Counted from the first letter of the stretch, positions 16,722-26,051 are shown. The stretch is DNA of 64,000 nucleotides from Methylocaldum sp035627495 (GCF_035627495.1 NZ_DASPLO010000158.1:1-64000), one strand, 5' to 3'. Notes: generated from the sequence alone by a model not told the origin. A program made the numbers and translations.

Positions 16722-18899
16722 ATGAGCGTCGAACTCACCAATCCCGGACGCCGGCAATTCCTCAAATCCTCCGCGCTGATCGGCGGCAGCCTGGTCATTG
16801 CGTTCTATCTGCCGCGCACCATGAAGTTCGCCATGGCGGCGGAAGAACCGGCCAAGACTTATCCGCCCAATGCGTTCATCCGCATCGGCGAGGACGAAAC
16901 GGTCACGATCCTGATCAACAAGTCGGAGATGGGGCAGGGCGTTTATACCTCGCTCGCAATGCTGGTCGCCGATGAGCTGGAGGCCGATTGGAGCAAGGTG
17001 AAGGTCGAATCCGCTCCGGTCGCGCCGGTTTACAACCATACCGTCTGGAACATACAGGCCACGGGCGGCAGCACCAGCGTGGCGACCTCCTGGGAGCAGC
17101 TCCGCAAGGTCGGCGCGGCCGGGCGCATGCTTTTGATTCAGGCCGCCGCGGATACGTGGAAGGTCAAGCCGGATGCCTGCCGTGCGGAGATCGGGTATGT
17201 GATCCACAAACCGACCCAGCGGCGGCTCTCTTACGGTGCCTTGAGCGCCAAGGCCGCCGAGCTGCCGATGCCGGCCCAAGTCAAGCTCAAGGACCCCAAG
17301 CAGTTCAAGCTGATCGGCAAACCGATCCGCCGTCTCGACACGCCGGCCAAGACTAATGGCACGGCCCAGTTCGGAATGGACGTGCAGCTGCCGGGGCTGC
17401 TGACCGCCTTGATTGCGCGGCCGCCGGTGTTCGGTGCCAAAGTTAAGAGCTTTGATGCCGCCCAATCTAAGGCCGTTGTCGGCGTGGTCGACGTGGTTCA
17501 GGTTCCGTCCGGCATCGCCGTGGTGGCGAAGGATTTCTGGTCGGCCAAGAAAGGGCGCGATGCTCTGGAGATCGTGTGGGACCGGGGACCGAATGCCGAT
17601 CTGTCTTCCGCGAAGCTTCGCGAGGAGTTCACCCGATTGGCCCAGACCTCGGGCCTTCCCGCCAAAGAAAAAGGCGATGCGACTAGCATTCTCGCCAAGA
17701 TCGCCAAGATCGCCAAACCGCTCAGCGCCGAGTACGAAGTGCCCTATCTCGCCCATGCCCCTATGGAGCCCTTGAACTGCACGGTGGACCTTCGCGAGGA
17801 CCGCTGCGAGATTTGGACCGGCACCCAGTTCCAGACGATCGACCGCAACCAGGCCGCGGCGATCGCGGGACTCAAGCCGGAACAGGTCGAGCTTCACACG
17901 ACCTTCCTCGGGGGCGGTTTCGGGCGGCGGGCAAACCCGCAGTCGGATTTCGTGAGCGAGGCCGTGCACGTCGCGAAGGCGGTGAAGAAACCGGTCAAGG
18001 TGGTTTGGACCCGCGAAGACGACATCAAGGGCGGCTATTATCGCCCGGCGTTCCACGACCGGCTGAGCGCGGGTCTCGATTCGAAAGGCAAGCTGGTCGC
18101 CTGGACCCACACCATCGTCGGCCAGTCCATCGCTATCGGCACGCCGTTCGAGGCGAGCATGGTCCGCGAGGGGGTCGACGTATCGTCCGTCGAAGGGGCG
18201 GCCGATCTGCCCTATGCGGTTTCGAACATCCGGGTCGATCTGCATAGCCCCAAGCTCGATATTCCGGTGCTTTGGTGGCGTTCGGTGGGGCATTCGCATA
18301 CTGCGTTCGTGGTCGAAAGCTTCATCGACGAAGTCGCACACGCCGCCGGCAAAGACCCGTACCGGTTCCGTTACGAGCTGCTGACCAAGTATCCGCGGCA
18401 CCGAGGCGTTCTCGACTTGGCGGCGAAGAAAGCCGGCTGGGGCTCGGCCCTTCCTAAAGGCCGAGGGCGCGGCATCGCCGTGCATTCCTCGTTCGGCAGC
18501 TATGTGGCGCAAGTAGCCGAGGTCTCGGTGGAGGACGGAAAGGCCAGGGTGCATCGGGTGGTCTGCGCCATCGATTGCGGCCAGGTGGTCAATCCGGACA
18601 CCATTGCGGCGCAAATGGAAAGCGGCATCGTTTGGGCGCTCTCCGCGGCACTCTACGGCGAAATTACCCTGAACAACGGCGAAGTCGAGCAGAATAATTT
18701 CAGCGACTACCCGATTTTGCGGATCGACGGAATGCCGGCGGTCGAGGTCCATATCGTACCGAGCCGGGAGCCGCCGTCCGGCGTGGGCGAACCGGGAGTG
18801 CCGCCGCTGGCGCCGGCCGTTGCCAACGCCTTGTTCGCCGCGACGGGGAAGCGCATCCGATCGCTGCCTTTGTCCAAACACGATCTCAAAACCGCTTAA
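16722..18899 (+). CDS. Molybdenum hydroxylase large subunit (isoquinoline 1-oxidoreductase beta type)
   Basis: A 725-residue molybdopterin-binding subunit. The N-terminus has a twin-arginine signal (GRRQFLKSSALIGGSLVIAF), so the folded enzyme is probably exported with its small subunit. Motifs include MGQGVYTSLAML (about 68), GGGFGRRANPQSDFV (about 400) and near the C-terminus GVGEPGVPPLAPAVANA, which contains the catalytic Glu. Start 16722 follows the small-subunit stop by two bases. IorB-type enzymes oxidise N-heterocycles or aldehydes; the substrate here is unknown. A short KIAKIAK repeat near residue 325 comes from a DNA tandem repeat. Confidence 0.9.
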   Translation: MSVELTNPGRRQFLKSSALIGGSLVIAFYLPRTMKFAMAAEEPAKTYPPNAFIRIGEDETVTILINKSEMGQGVYTSLAMLVADELEADWSKVKVESAPVAPVYNHTVWNIQATGGSTSVATSWEQLRKVGAAGRMLLIQAAADTWKVKPDACRAEIGYVIHKPTQRRLSYGALSAKAAELPMPAQVKLKDPKQFKLIGKPIRRLDTPAKTNGTAQFGMDVQLPGLLTALIARPPVFGAKVKSFDAAQSKAVVGVVDVVQVPSGIAVVAKDFWSAKKGRDALEIVWDRGPNADLSSAKLREEFTRLAQTSGLPAKEKGDATSILAKIAKIAKPLSAEYEVPYLAHAPMEPLNCTVDLREDRCEIWTGTQFQTIDRNQAAAIAGLKPEQVELHTTFLGGGFGRRANPQSDFVSEAVHVAKAVKKPVKVVWTREDDIKGGYYRPAFHDRLSAGLDSKGKLVAWTHTIVGQSIAIGTPFEASMVREGVDVSSVEGAADLPYAVSNIRVDLHSPKLDIPVLWWRSVGHSHTAFVVESFIDEVAHAAGKDPYRFRYELLTKYPRHRGVLDLAAKKAGWGSALPKGRGRGIAVHSSFGSYVAQVAEVSVEDGKARVHRVVCAIDCGQVVNPDTIAAQMESGIVWALSAALYGEITLNNGEVEQNNFSDYPILRIDGMPAVEVHIVPSREPPSGVGEPGVPPLAPAVANALFAATGKRIRSLPLSKHDLKTA

Positions 18900-18909
18900 G
18901 GGAAGCCTC

Positions 18910-20031
18910 ATGTCGCAGAGCAAGGAACTGCAGGACATTCTGGCCGCACTTAAGGACGGCGGAAAGCCGCGCGCCCTGGCGACGGTGATCGAGGCCAGAG
19001 GCTCCACTTATCGCCGTGCCGGCGCGCGTTTGCTGATTTTCGAAGACGGGTCGATGGTCGGCGGGATCAGTGGCGGCTGCCTGGAAGCCGATATCTTCGC
19101 CCGCTCCGAAGAAATCGCCGCAAAAGGTCGACCGGTGGTCGTAACCTACGATCATACCTCCGAAGCGGACTTGATATTCGGGCTGGCGTTGGGTTGCAAC
19201 GGCGTGATCCGCATTCTCGTCGAGCCGCTGCTCGATCGGTCGCTGCCGGACTATCTGCGAGTCCTCGAAAACAGCCTCGGTTTGCGGCAACCGGCCGTAG
19301 TGGCAGTGATCGTCCGCTCTGACGGCAATCTTTCCAGCGAGCCGGGCGAACGCCTATGGCTTTGCGCGGATAACACCATCGGCGGAGAGCTTGGACAAAA
19401 CCCATCTGCCGAACGAATCGTCGATGACGCACGAGCTGTATTGGACAGCGGCCGATCGGAGCTGAAGACTTACCGGGATGATTCGGGCGAGCTGGAGGTA
19501 TTCGTCGAGGCGGTACAGCCGCCGCTGGCTTTGACGATCTTCGGCGCCGGCCATGACGCGATTCCCTTGGCGGATCTGGCCAAGCGGCTCGGCTGGCATG
19601 TCACCGTGGTGGACGGCCGTCCCGCCTATGTCGCACCGGAGCGCTTTCCGACGGCGGACGCCGTGCGCCTGTGCCGGGCCGAAGCCGTGCCGAACGAGAT
19701 TGCCCTGGACGAGAGCGGTGCGGCAGTGGTGATGAACCACAACTATCATCACGACCGGGCTATTCTCGCCCACCTGTTGCGCTCCCCGGTGCGCTATATC
19801 GGCATGCTCGGCCCGTGCAAGCGTACTCAAAAGATGCTCGAAGAACTGGCGCAGGACGGCTCGAACTTCGAAGAAACCCAATTAAACCGCATTCACGGCC
19901 CGGTCGGCTTGGACATCGGTGCGGAAACGCCGGAACAGGTGGCCCTCTCCATCATCGCCGAGATTCTGGCCGTGTCGTCCAGCCGCTCTGGGGCGCCTCT
20001 CAAGTACCGCGAAGCTCCCATACACGGATAG
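18910..20031 (+). CDS. XdhC/CoxI family molybdenum hydroxylase maturation protein
   Basis: A 373-residue protein. Residues about 10-75 are the XdhC N-terminal domain (ALATVIEARGSTYRRAGARL, GGISGGCLEADI) and residues about 215-360 a Rossmann domain (LTIFGAGHDAIPLADLAKRL, MNHNYHHDRAIL, RYIGMLGPCKR, IHGPVGLDIGAETPEQVALS). XdhC proteins bind and sulfurate the molybdenum cofactor before insertion. The gene starts 10 bases after the large subunit, so the enzyme and its chaperone form one operon. The start at 18910 was chosen over an upstream one lying inside the large-subunit gene. Confidence 0.9.
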   Translation: MSQSKELQDILAALKDGGKPRALATVIEARGSTYRRAGARLLIFEDGSMVGGISGGCLEADIFARSEEIAAKGRPVVVTYDHTSEADLIFGLALGCNGVIRILVEPLLDRSLPDYLRVLENSLGLRQPAVVAVIVRSDGNLSSEPGERLWLCADNTIGGELGQNPSAERIVDDARAVLDSGRSELKTYRDDSGELEVFVEAVQPPLALTIFGAGHDAIPLADLAKRLGWHVTVVDGRPAYVAPERFPTADAVRLCRAEAVPNEIALDESGAAVVMNHNYHHDRAILAHLLRSPVRYIGMLGPCKRTQKMLEELAQDGSNFEETQLNRIHGPVGLDIGAETPEQVALSIIAEILAVSSSRSGAPLKYREAPIHG

Positions 20032-20037
20032 CCGGCG

Positions 20038-20107
20038 TTTTAGAGCGTTTTTCGTTTCGATATCGCGATGATGCTCAGGGGCGCTACATCAGGCCAGAAA
20101 ACAGCTA
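20038..20107. repeat. Short derivative of the 435-bp element
   Basis: TTTTAGAGCGTTTTTCG at the left and GGCGCTACATCAGGCCAGAAAAC at the right correspond to the two ends of copies A and B, with GCGATGATGCTCAGGGGCGC, the sequence that precedes the right end in them, between. The core is absent. It lies between the convergent xdhC and protease genes. Confidence 0.6.
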
Positions 20108-20147
20108 GCGGCTGGCAACGGCGGTACTTTCTGAAAAAACCAGAAGA

Positions 20148-20753
20148 TCAGAACGGCCGGCTCTTTTCTCGGCGGTAGGTCTGTGCCACGGCGATGAACG
20201 CCATGAAGTCGTAGATGGCGTGGATGAGGATGGGAACGACCAGATTACGTTCGCCGCCAACATCGAGCGCAACGCCGAGATAAACGCCGGTGAGCCCGGC
20301 AAGCAGCGCATAAAGAGGCGTGACCCAGTGCACTAGGGCAAACACCAAATTACTGAAGACAATGCCGCCAATCCATCCCCAATTTTGCTCGAACCAAGGC
20401 TGAAGCAGGCCGCGAAACAGGATTTCTTCGGAAATTCCGGCCAAGAACCCCAAATACAGCAACTCCTGCCAGCGGTAGTGGCTCAGGAAAGGCCCCAATT
20501 TTTCCACCAGAAAATTTCTTACGGCACGCATGCTGCCCCACGGCAGGTTGTAGGACAGGGCAAAGAGCAAATAGAGCGGCAATGTGCCCACGACGCCCCA
20601 GACCAGTGCCATGGGGCTGAATCCGATATGCGCCAGGGGATTTATCGAAACGGCCCAGCCTATCCCGTAGGCAACGAGAATTAGGCCGCCTTCGAACCAG
20701 GTGGCGATCTTCAGGAATTGGTTGTATCGAGTGGGTGGTTGTTGGTCTAGCAT
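20148..20753 (-). CDS. CPBP family intramembrane metalloprotease
   Basis: A 201-residue membrane protein with about six helices. The family's motifs are present: EEILFRGLLQPWF at about 110 (Glu-Glu-x-x-x-Arg), FALVHW at about 138 and HAIYDFMAFI at about 184. CPBP proteins are homologues of Rce1/CAAX proteases; many bacterial members have unknown substrates. It begins 9 bases after the sodium symporter stop and is probably co-transcribed with it. Confidence 0.85.
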   Translation of the reverse strand: MLDQQPPTRYNQFLKIATWFEGGLILVAYGIGWAVSINPLAHIGFSPMALVWGVVGTLPLYLLFALSYNLPWGSMRAVRNFLVEKLGPFLSHYRWQELLYLGFLAGISEEILFRGLLQPWFEQNWGWIGGIVFSNLVFALVHWVTPLYALLAGLTGVYLGVALDVGGERNLVVPILIHAIYDFMAFIAVAQTYRREKSRPF

Positions 20754-20762
20754 CGTTTCAAA

Positions 20763-22157
20763 CTATATGGAGGCTTCAGCAGCCGTATTCACGGTACGAC
20801 TCTCCCAGGCGGCAACGATAAGATAAGCCAGTAGGCTGGCCACCAGGGACGCGAGATAAGGCGTGGCAAGTTCCATTGCATAACTGCCGACGAGCCACGC
20901 GATCATTCCGACGATCAATGCCGCCGCGGCGCTTTTGGCGTGGCCTATGCGGGTGAACAGGCCGAGCAGGATGACGACGAAAATCGCAGCGCCGCCGAAA
21001 GCCGACGCCTCTTCCACCAGTTCATGCACCCCATCGGCATAGAGTGCCAGCACATAGGCCACGATCCCGAAAATCAATACTCCGGTGCGGGCGATACGCA
21101 CCTTGCCTTGCTCGGACACAGTCCCCGCCAGGGGTATCACGAGATTGTGGGAAACTAGGGCCGAGGCGGCGAGGAGGGCGCTATCCACCGTCGAGAGAAT
21201 GGCGGAAATCAAGGCTCCGGCGAACAGCACGTAGGCAAAGGTGGACAGATGCTGCTGGGCAAGTTTAGGGAGGATTTGTTCGGGATCTTCGAGGCCTGGC
21301 AGCAACTGAACTCCGAGCAGTCCGATAAAGACCGGCATCAATCCGACCAGCAGGTAAAGCCCCCCTCCCGCCAGACAACTCGCCCTGGCAACGCGTTGGG
21401 AACGGCTCGCCAGGATGCGTGCGCACAATTCCTGCGCGAATAAAGAGCCGGTGATCGGGATTGCCCAAGTTTCGATAACCTCCAGCAGCGGCTTTTCGCT
21501 TCCGCCGAACAATTTCAGCCGCGCGGGGTCGATTTTCTCGAAGCTGGCCAGGAATCCGCCGTTCGCTTCCGTCACGAAGTAGAATAGTACGCCCAAGCCC
21601 AAAATTAGGGCGATGCCCTGGACCAAATCGGTAATGACATCGGCAAATAGGCCGCCGTAAACGGTATAGATAATGACCACCGCGGCCGCGATCGTGATAG
21701 CGATTTCCACCTCGAAATCCGAGGAGGCGGAAATAACCTGTCCGAACGCGCGAATCTGTGCGGCGGCCCACATGATGGACGTCGGGGCGAGCATGAGCAC
21801 CGCCAGCCGCTCGATCTTGGGTGAATAACGGATTCGGAACAGATCGGCCAAAGTCGTGAGTTTTCTTCGCCAGAGCGGCACCGCGAAAAAGAGTCCCATC
21901 AGAAGCAGGCACGCGGCATAGCCGAAAGGATCGGCGGACCCGCCGGAAAGCCCCGATTGATAAATCGATCCTGCTGCGCCGATACAGGTTTCCGCGCCGA
22001 ACCAGGTGGCGAAAACCGTGAAGGTGCCTAGCTTAAGCCCCAGCCTACGGCCCGCCAAAAGATAATCGTCCTCGCTGGAAATCCGTCTCGACACCAGCAT
22101 GCCGATCAACAGTTGGACCAAAATGTAAGCGACGATGCCGAGCAGCACGACATTCAT
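20763..22157 (-). CDS. Sodium:solute symporter family protein
   Basis: A 464-residue inner-membrane transporter with around 13 predicted helices. Family markers are DDYLLAGRRLGLKLGTFTVFATWFGAE near residue 33, GGLFADVITDLVQG near 180 and the later SAILSTVDSALLAASALVSHN, typical of SSS proteins. The substrate is unknown; organic acids, amino acids and urea are all transported by relatives. The ATG at 22157 is preferred over the GTG at 22169 because GGAAGAG lies at a workable distance before it. Confidence 0.87.
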   Translation of the reverse strand: MNVVLLGIVAYILVQLLIGMLVSRRISSEDDYLLAGRRLGLKLGTFTVFATWFGAETCIGAAGSIYQSGLSGGSADPFGYAACLLLMGLFFAVPLWRRKLTTLADLFRIRYSPKIERLAVLMLAPTSIMWAAAQIRAFGQVISASSDFEVEIAITIAAAVVIIYTVYGGLFADVITDLVQGIALILGLGVLFYFVTEANGGFLASFEKIDPARLKLFGGSEKPLLEVIETWAIPITGSLFAQELCARILASRSQRVARASCLAGGGLYLLVGLMPVFIGLLGVQLLPGLEDPEQILPKLAQQHLSTFAYVLFAGALISAILSTVDSALLAASALVSHNLVIPLAGTVSEQGKVRIARTGVLIFGIVAYVLALYADGVHELVEEASAFGGAAIFVVILLGLFTRIGHAKSAAAALIVGMIAWLVGSYAMELATPYLASLVASLLAYLIVAAWESRTVNTAAEASI

Positions 22158-22426
22158 GGGCGGCAGCACTCTTCCGAAAAATTGGTGAAGCTTTGGGCGC
22201 GTAATTCTAGCGGATTGGCGGGGAAATGGCCTCAGCGAAAAGAGGCTTCCAGTGCACTATTACGCGTCGAATATTGGGTAAAGCTTGAGGGATTGAAAAG
22301 ACGTATGTGTGCGGAGGACCAAGGGATTTCTGCATCCGGTCGCGATCCTGGAGTGATATTCACGCCAAATCGCCGCATGGCAAGCCTCGAAGGCTCTGGC
22401 TGGCAACGTCTGAGTGGCCGCTCTAA

Positions 22427-22603
22427 AGGGCAGGTTGGCTTGCTCTATCCGGCAAACAGGAGATTTTCAACGCGGACTCGGGAGCCCCGCTTACCGCGAA
22501 GACACTGGCCCGAGTACTCAAAACGCCCGCTATCGCCATCAACAGGGACGACAAAGGCGGGCGTTGGAGAACATTTTGGCGGTATGCCGCCGGAGTGCGC
22601 TGA
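22427..22603 (+). pseudogene. Possible gene remnant
   Basis: An open stretch of about 58 codons ending in TGA reads RAGWLALSGKQEIF, then PLTAKTLARVLKTPAIAI and GGRWRTFWRYAAGVR. The TAK-LARVLK pattern resembles the C-terminal end of DUF3631-like or helix-turn-helix proteins, though I cannot name it with confidence. There is an in-frame stop just upstream and no plausible start, so if real it is a broken gene. The remainder of 22158-22660 holds nothing I can support. Confidence 0.25.
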
Positions 22604-22660
22604 ACTACGAGCAGCTCTGATTCAACTGTCGAGTTCAGCAGCGGTAGCGCATAAGCGGCT

Positions 22661-23041
22661 TCAACCCTCTCCGGGAAATAGCCCCACTGAGCCGGGCTTG
22701 AGCCGTTTGCAGGTTACGACGATATCCTCCACATGGCATCTGTATTTATCGGCCCCGGTATCGCCGCTGCATTCTTCACAGACCAACTTCCCTTGGTTCT
22801 TTGCCTCGGACAAATACCAGCCGTAGCCTTGGGTTTCGCAAAACAGTTTCGTGAATTTGTTGATGTTGTACGAATCGGTAGCTTTTTCGGAGGCTTCGGT
22901 TTTTGTGGCACATTTTTGCGGTGCTATCGTATTTCCCATAAGGTCCCGTTCAATATAGTCCGCCGCGAACGCGGTGCCGCAGGAAAAGGACAAGGCGGCC
23001 AGCAGGCAAAGCAATTTGGAACTCAAGGCTCTTGTGCTCAT
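22661..23041 (-). CDS. Secreted cysteine-containing protein of unknown function
   Basis: A 126-residue protein with a signal peptide (MSTRALSSKLLCLLAALSFS, cleavage after AFA). The mature part has six cysteines, including CEECSGD, RCHVEDIVVTC and two others near CATKTEAS and LFCETQGYGWYLSE, which suggests a disulfide-stabilised or metal-binding periplasmic protein. No family is recognised. It lies 46 bases downstream of a small membrane-protein gene on the same strand. Confidence 0.65.
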   Translation of the reverse strand: MSTRALSSKLLCLLAALSFSCGTAFAADYIERDLMGNTIAPQKCATKTEASEKATDSYNINKFTKLFCETQGYGWYLSEAKNQGKLVCEECSGDTGADKYRCHVEDIVVTCKRLKPGSVGLFPGEG

Positions 23042-23087
23042 AAAAATACTCTCTCGATGGTAGTGTCGTGATACGACGCGACGATGA

Positions 23088-23264
23088 TTAATTCAAAACC
23101 CGAATGTTCATTTTGGCCGCCTCTTCTGCCAGTTGCTGGCGAATGGGGTCGTACTTGTCGTTTTCACTTAACTTGACCATCAAGATGACGCCGACCAGCG
23201 CCACCGTTGCGAGGGCGACATACACCCAGAAATAATCTCTTTTTGCTTGGTTCTCGACATTCAT
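23088..23264 (-). CDS. Small single-pass membrane protein
   Basis: A 58-residue protein with one hydrophobic helix (FWVYVALATVALVGVILMV) followed by a charged tail (KLSENDKYDPIRQQLAEEA). The ATG at 23264 is preferred to a GTG nine bases upstream, because AGGGTG sits six bases before the ATG and fits a ribosome-binding site. Function is unknown. It may be co-transcribed with the secreted protein downstream. Confidence 0.55.
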   Translation of the reverse strand: MNVENQAKRDYFWVYVALATVALVGVILMVKLSENDKYDPIRQQLAEEAAKMNIRVLN

Positions 23265-23893
23265 TTTTTTCACCCTAGTCCGGTTATAAGCTGGCCTTCA
23301 ATAGCCAGGGGTCATTAGGAGTCAGAGTCGCCGTAGGCGCTAAATATTGGGCCATTGCGGTTACTGCGTTTAGAATACGAAGAAGCCCATTTCGGAACCC
23401 GCGACGAGTTCCGCGTCGATACCCATCGGCAAGCGGCATCGGAAAGAAAGCCATTCACTGCTTATAGTATCGGGTCAATACTTTATGCCTGGCTTGCGGG
23501 CCCTGTCAACTAGGATGTTCCGATTTATTGAAGATCGACGGTGAAGCTTGCGGGCCGGGTTTTGAACCATTGACGGGATACAAGTCCCGAGATGCAATTC
23601 GGTGATCCTTCGCGGGCTGAAGCGGCCTCTTATTTCTCTCTGTTTCGCAATTTTTCGCTGCCCGTTTTTCCGGCTTTCAGGCTGATTTCTTCGGCTCTGA
23701 TCAGTACGGTGATCATGAAAGCGACGACTAAGGCGCCCTAGAAGGCGTTATGAATCCGCACAGCCATATATGCAAACAATGGCTTGGCTGCTCGGTACAC
23801 AGGTCGATGAGATTGGTTGGCGGGCTGACGCGAATCAAAGTTATGCCAGGGAAGCCGCCGTTGGACGTGCGGCGGCCCCTCGCCTGGAGCGAG
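23265..23893. other. Long intergenic region
   Basis: About 630 bases without a convincing gene. On the minus strand a short open stretch ending at 23630 reads GALVVAFMITVLIRAEEISL then KAGKTGSEKLRNREK; it looks like the last membrane helix and cytoplasmic tail of a lost membrane protein, with a TAG just upstream. From its only ATG (23716) it would encode 28 residues. Nothing else can be assigned. Confidence 0.35.
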
Positions 23894-24451
23894 TCAGGCT
23901 GTCATGCCGGGATCTTCGATCCTAAGGCTAAGATGTTCCGGTCTAGCCGAGTCGCCCAGCTTTATTGCCAGGGCAATCAGATAGACGTCCATGACGCCGT
24001 AGTAACAGATCACAAAACGGTCGAAGAAGCGAAGCAGCGGATTATGGATATTTTCCCGCTCGGTGATGGTCAGCACGGTACCGCCATCATCCTCTTTGAG
24101 CTCGTAAATCCAAGTGCCGCTCAAGGGGAGATCGTCGCCGACGATTTTGGTGACGAGGCGCCAAGGCGCCTTACGCTCAACCACTCTGAAATGAACTCGG
24201 CTGTGCCTGGAACAAATCTCGTACCAACTGGGCAGGCCTTCGATATCGGGACCACGCTCGGTACGATTCAAACCCGGTCGCCAGGTCGCATAAGACTCGA
24301 AATCGGTGATGATGTCCCAAACCTCCTTCGGCGGGGTGCCGAGGCGGATTCGGCTGGCGGCCACATGGGTTTTGGGCAGTTTTTTTCCGACGAACGTCGC
24401 CGCCATAATCGAGACAGCGAGTAGCAGCAGGACGAAGAGAAAAGTCATCAT
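23894..24451 (-). CDS. SRPBCC/polyketide-cyclase-like protein with N-terminal membrane anchor
   Basis: A 185-residue protein. Residues 3-22 form a hydrophobic helix (FLFVLLLLAVSIMAATFVG). The rest is a START/SRPBCC fold (PPKEVWDIITDFESYATWRP, RVVERKAPWRLVTKIV, SGTWIYELKEDDGGTVLTI). Such domains bind hydrophobic ligands in a deep pocket, but the ligand here cannot be told. It is probably anchored on the outer face of the inner membrane, judging only from the N-terminal helix. Confidence 0.8.
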   Translation of the reverse strand: MMTFLFVLLLLAVSIMAATFVGKKLPKTHVAASRIRLGTPPKEVWDIITDFESYATWRPGLNRTERGPDIEGLPSWYEICSRHSRVHFRVVERKAPWRLVTKIVGDDLPLSGTWIYELKEDDGGTVLTITERENIHNPLLRFFDRFVICYYGVMDVYLIALAIKLGDSARPEHLSLRIEDPGMTA

Positions 24452-24530
24452 GTTGGCGGCTCCGGCGGTCAGGAAGTCCGGCTTCCGTTAAAAGCCCCGA
24501 AGAACAGCGGGGAAACACTCCCCGTTTTAC

Positions 24531-25004
24531 CTAATCTTGCCAGCTTTTATAAGGAGTCGTCGACAAACTCGTGTTGTAGTAACGGGGGTCGTACGTCACT
24601 TCTTCGCCCAGCCAGTCGGGTTTCTCGAACGTTTCGTCCGGATTTTCCAATTCGATTTCCGCCACCACCAGGCCGGCGTTGTCGCCCTCGAAAACGTCAA
24701 TTTCCCAGGTATGGGGTCCCGCGTCAACGAAGTACCGGGTCTTTTCGATAAGGGGCCTGCGACTCAATGTGCTCAACATCGTGTGAGCGTCGTTTACGGG
24801 AATCTCGTACTCGAACTCCTGCCGCTGAGCGCCTATTGTGACGCTCTTGATGTTGAGCCAAGCGCGGTCGTCACAAATTCTCACCCGTACGGAGCAATGG
24901 ATTTCGTTATTGAGATACCCCTGGCGAAAGTAGGCGGATTCCCGCACGGAGTCGCGCCAGCGATCGTCGAGGACCAAAAATTTACGTTCGATTTCAAGAG
25001 CCAT
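24531..25004 (-). CDS. CYTH domain protein (inorganic triphosphatase-like)
   Basis: A 157-residue single-domain CYTH protein. EIERKFLV at residues 4-11 is the family signature ExExK; charged residues lining the tunnel follow in RVRICDDRAWLNIKS, EFEYEIP, EKTRYFV, WEIDVFEGDNAGLVVAEIEL. Bacterial CYTH proteins of this size hydrolyse tripolyphosphate or nucleoside triphosphates. It lacks the CHAD domain seen in longer relatives. It lies between the LysR and SRPBCC genes, all on the minus strand. Confidence 0.88.
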   Translation of the reverse strand: MALEIERKFLVLDDRWRDSVRESAYFRQGYLNNEIHCSVRVRICDDRAWLNIKSVTIGAQRQEFEYEIPVNDAHTMLSTLSRRPLIEKTRYFVDAGPHTWEIDVFEGDNAGLVVAEIELENPDETFEKPDWLGEEVTYDPRYYNTSLSTTPYKSWQD

Positions 25005-25083
25005 GGCCGATCTTCACTGCGGAAGAGAGTGACGCGGTCCCGAACCGGGCACAGCGAACCGGATCGGGATCCAGATGCATCGA

Positions 25084-26007
25084 TTATTCCGTTGCATCCG
25101 CCCAGTCTTCCCAGTAGGGCTTCGGATGAAAGCGCTCGTTCAGAAAATCGACAAAAGTCCTCACCTTGGCCGACAGGTGTTTGCGATGCGGGTAAACCGC
25201 ATGAATCTCCAAGGGCGCGGGTACGTAATCGGTGAGCACGGGGTTCAATCTGCCTTTGCGGATGTCCTGGCCGACCATATAGGTCGGCAGCAAGATCAAG
25301 CCCAGGCCGCTGATCGCCGCCATACGCAAGGCATCGGCGACATTCGCCTCCATGTTGCCGGTTACCTTGATCACCGTGGTTTCGCCGCCGGGTACGCTGA
25401 ATTGCCATTGGTCGCGGGGTGGCAGGCTAGAGTTGATCAGGCAATTGTGCTTCCGGAGATCGTCCGGCGTCTCGGGTACGCCATGCTTCTTAAAGTAGTC
25501 GGGCGAGCCGCAGACGATACGTTGAGAGCTGCCCAGCTTGCGGGCGATGAGGCTGGAATCGCGCATTTCATCGAGATGAATCGCGAGGTCGAAGCCTTCC
25601 TCGATCAGGTCGATGTAGCCCGCCTGCAGCACCAATTCCACGTTGACGTCCGGAAATGCCTCCATGTAAGCGGCTATCGCCGGCGCCAAATGGTAAGCCC
25701 CGAAGAACGGTGTCGCGTTCACTTTAAGAGTCCCGCGCGGTTCCGTCTGTAACCGGGTGACGGCGATTTCCATTTCTTCCATCTCGTCGAGAATCTGCAA
25801 GCACCGCTCCAAATAAACCATTCCCACCTCGGTCAGGCTGAGATTGCGGGTGGTGCGGTTCAGCAGCCTGATCCCTAGGCCATTCTCCAACTGCATGACG
25901 TGCTTGGTCGCCATGGCCCTGGATAAGCCGAGTTCCTTGGCTGCTGAAGCGAAACTACCGGCTTTCGCGACCTTGGTGAATACCAACATGCTGGTCAATT
26001 TATCCAT
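25084..26007 (-). CDS. LysR family transcriptional regulator
   Basis: A 307-residue LTTR. Residues 1-60 are the winged helix-turn-helix (FTKVAKAGSFASAAKELGLS, RLLNRTTRNLSLTEVG); residues about 90-295 are the effector-binding domain, of the CrgA/DmlR-like branch (LKVNATPFFGAYHLAPAIAA). It is divergent from a secreted SnoaL-like gene; TTTAC-N11-GTAAA lies 24 bases upstream of its start, a likely autoregulatory and divergent control site. The effector is unknown. Confidence 0.9.
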   Translation of the reverse strand: MDKLTSMLVFTKVAKAGSFASAAKELGLSRAMATKHVMQLENGLGIRLLNRTTRNLSLTEVGMVYLERCLQILDEMEEMEIAVTRLQTEPRGTLKVNATPFFGAYHLAPAIAAYMEAFPDVNVELVLQAGYIDLIEEGFDLAIHLDEMRDSSLIARKLGSSQRIVCGSPDYFKKHGVPETPDDLRKHNCLINSSLPPRDQWQFSVPGGETTVIKVTGNMEANVADALRMAAISGLGLILLPTYMVGQDIRKGRLNPVLTDYVPAPLEIHAVYPHRKHLSAKVRTFVDFLNERFHPKPYWEDWADATE

Positions 26008-26030
26008 AGAGATCTGAGTTGATAGTTTTG

Positions 26031-26051
26031 TTTACGGAAACAATTAGTAAA
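26031..26051. promoter_or_regulatory. Candidate LysR-type operator
   Basis: TTTAC at 26031-26035 and GTAAA at 26047-26051 form a dyad with an 11-base spacer, the geometry seen in many LTTR boxes. It is in the AT-rich divergent promoter region, and a further GTAAAC lies at 26066-26071. Binding by the adjacent regulator is inferred. Confidence 0.5.

Noticed and set aside
22113..22826. 237-codon plus-strand frame
   Set aside because: Composition is irregular, with no domain, and it overlaps both flanking genes in antisense.
23540..23620. GGGACTTGTATC-like stem resembling a tRNA arm
   Set aside because: No cloverleaf, acceptor stem or TTCGA loop can be built.
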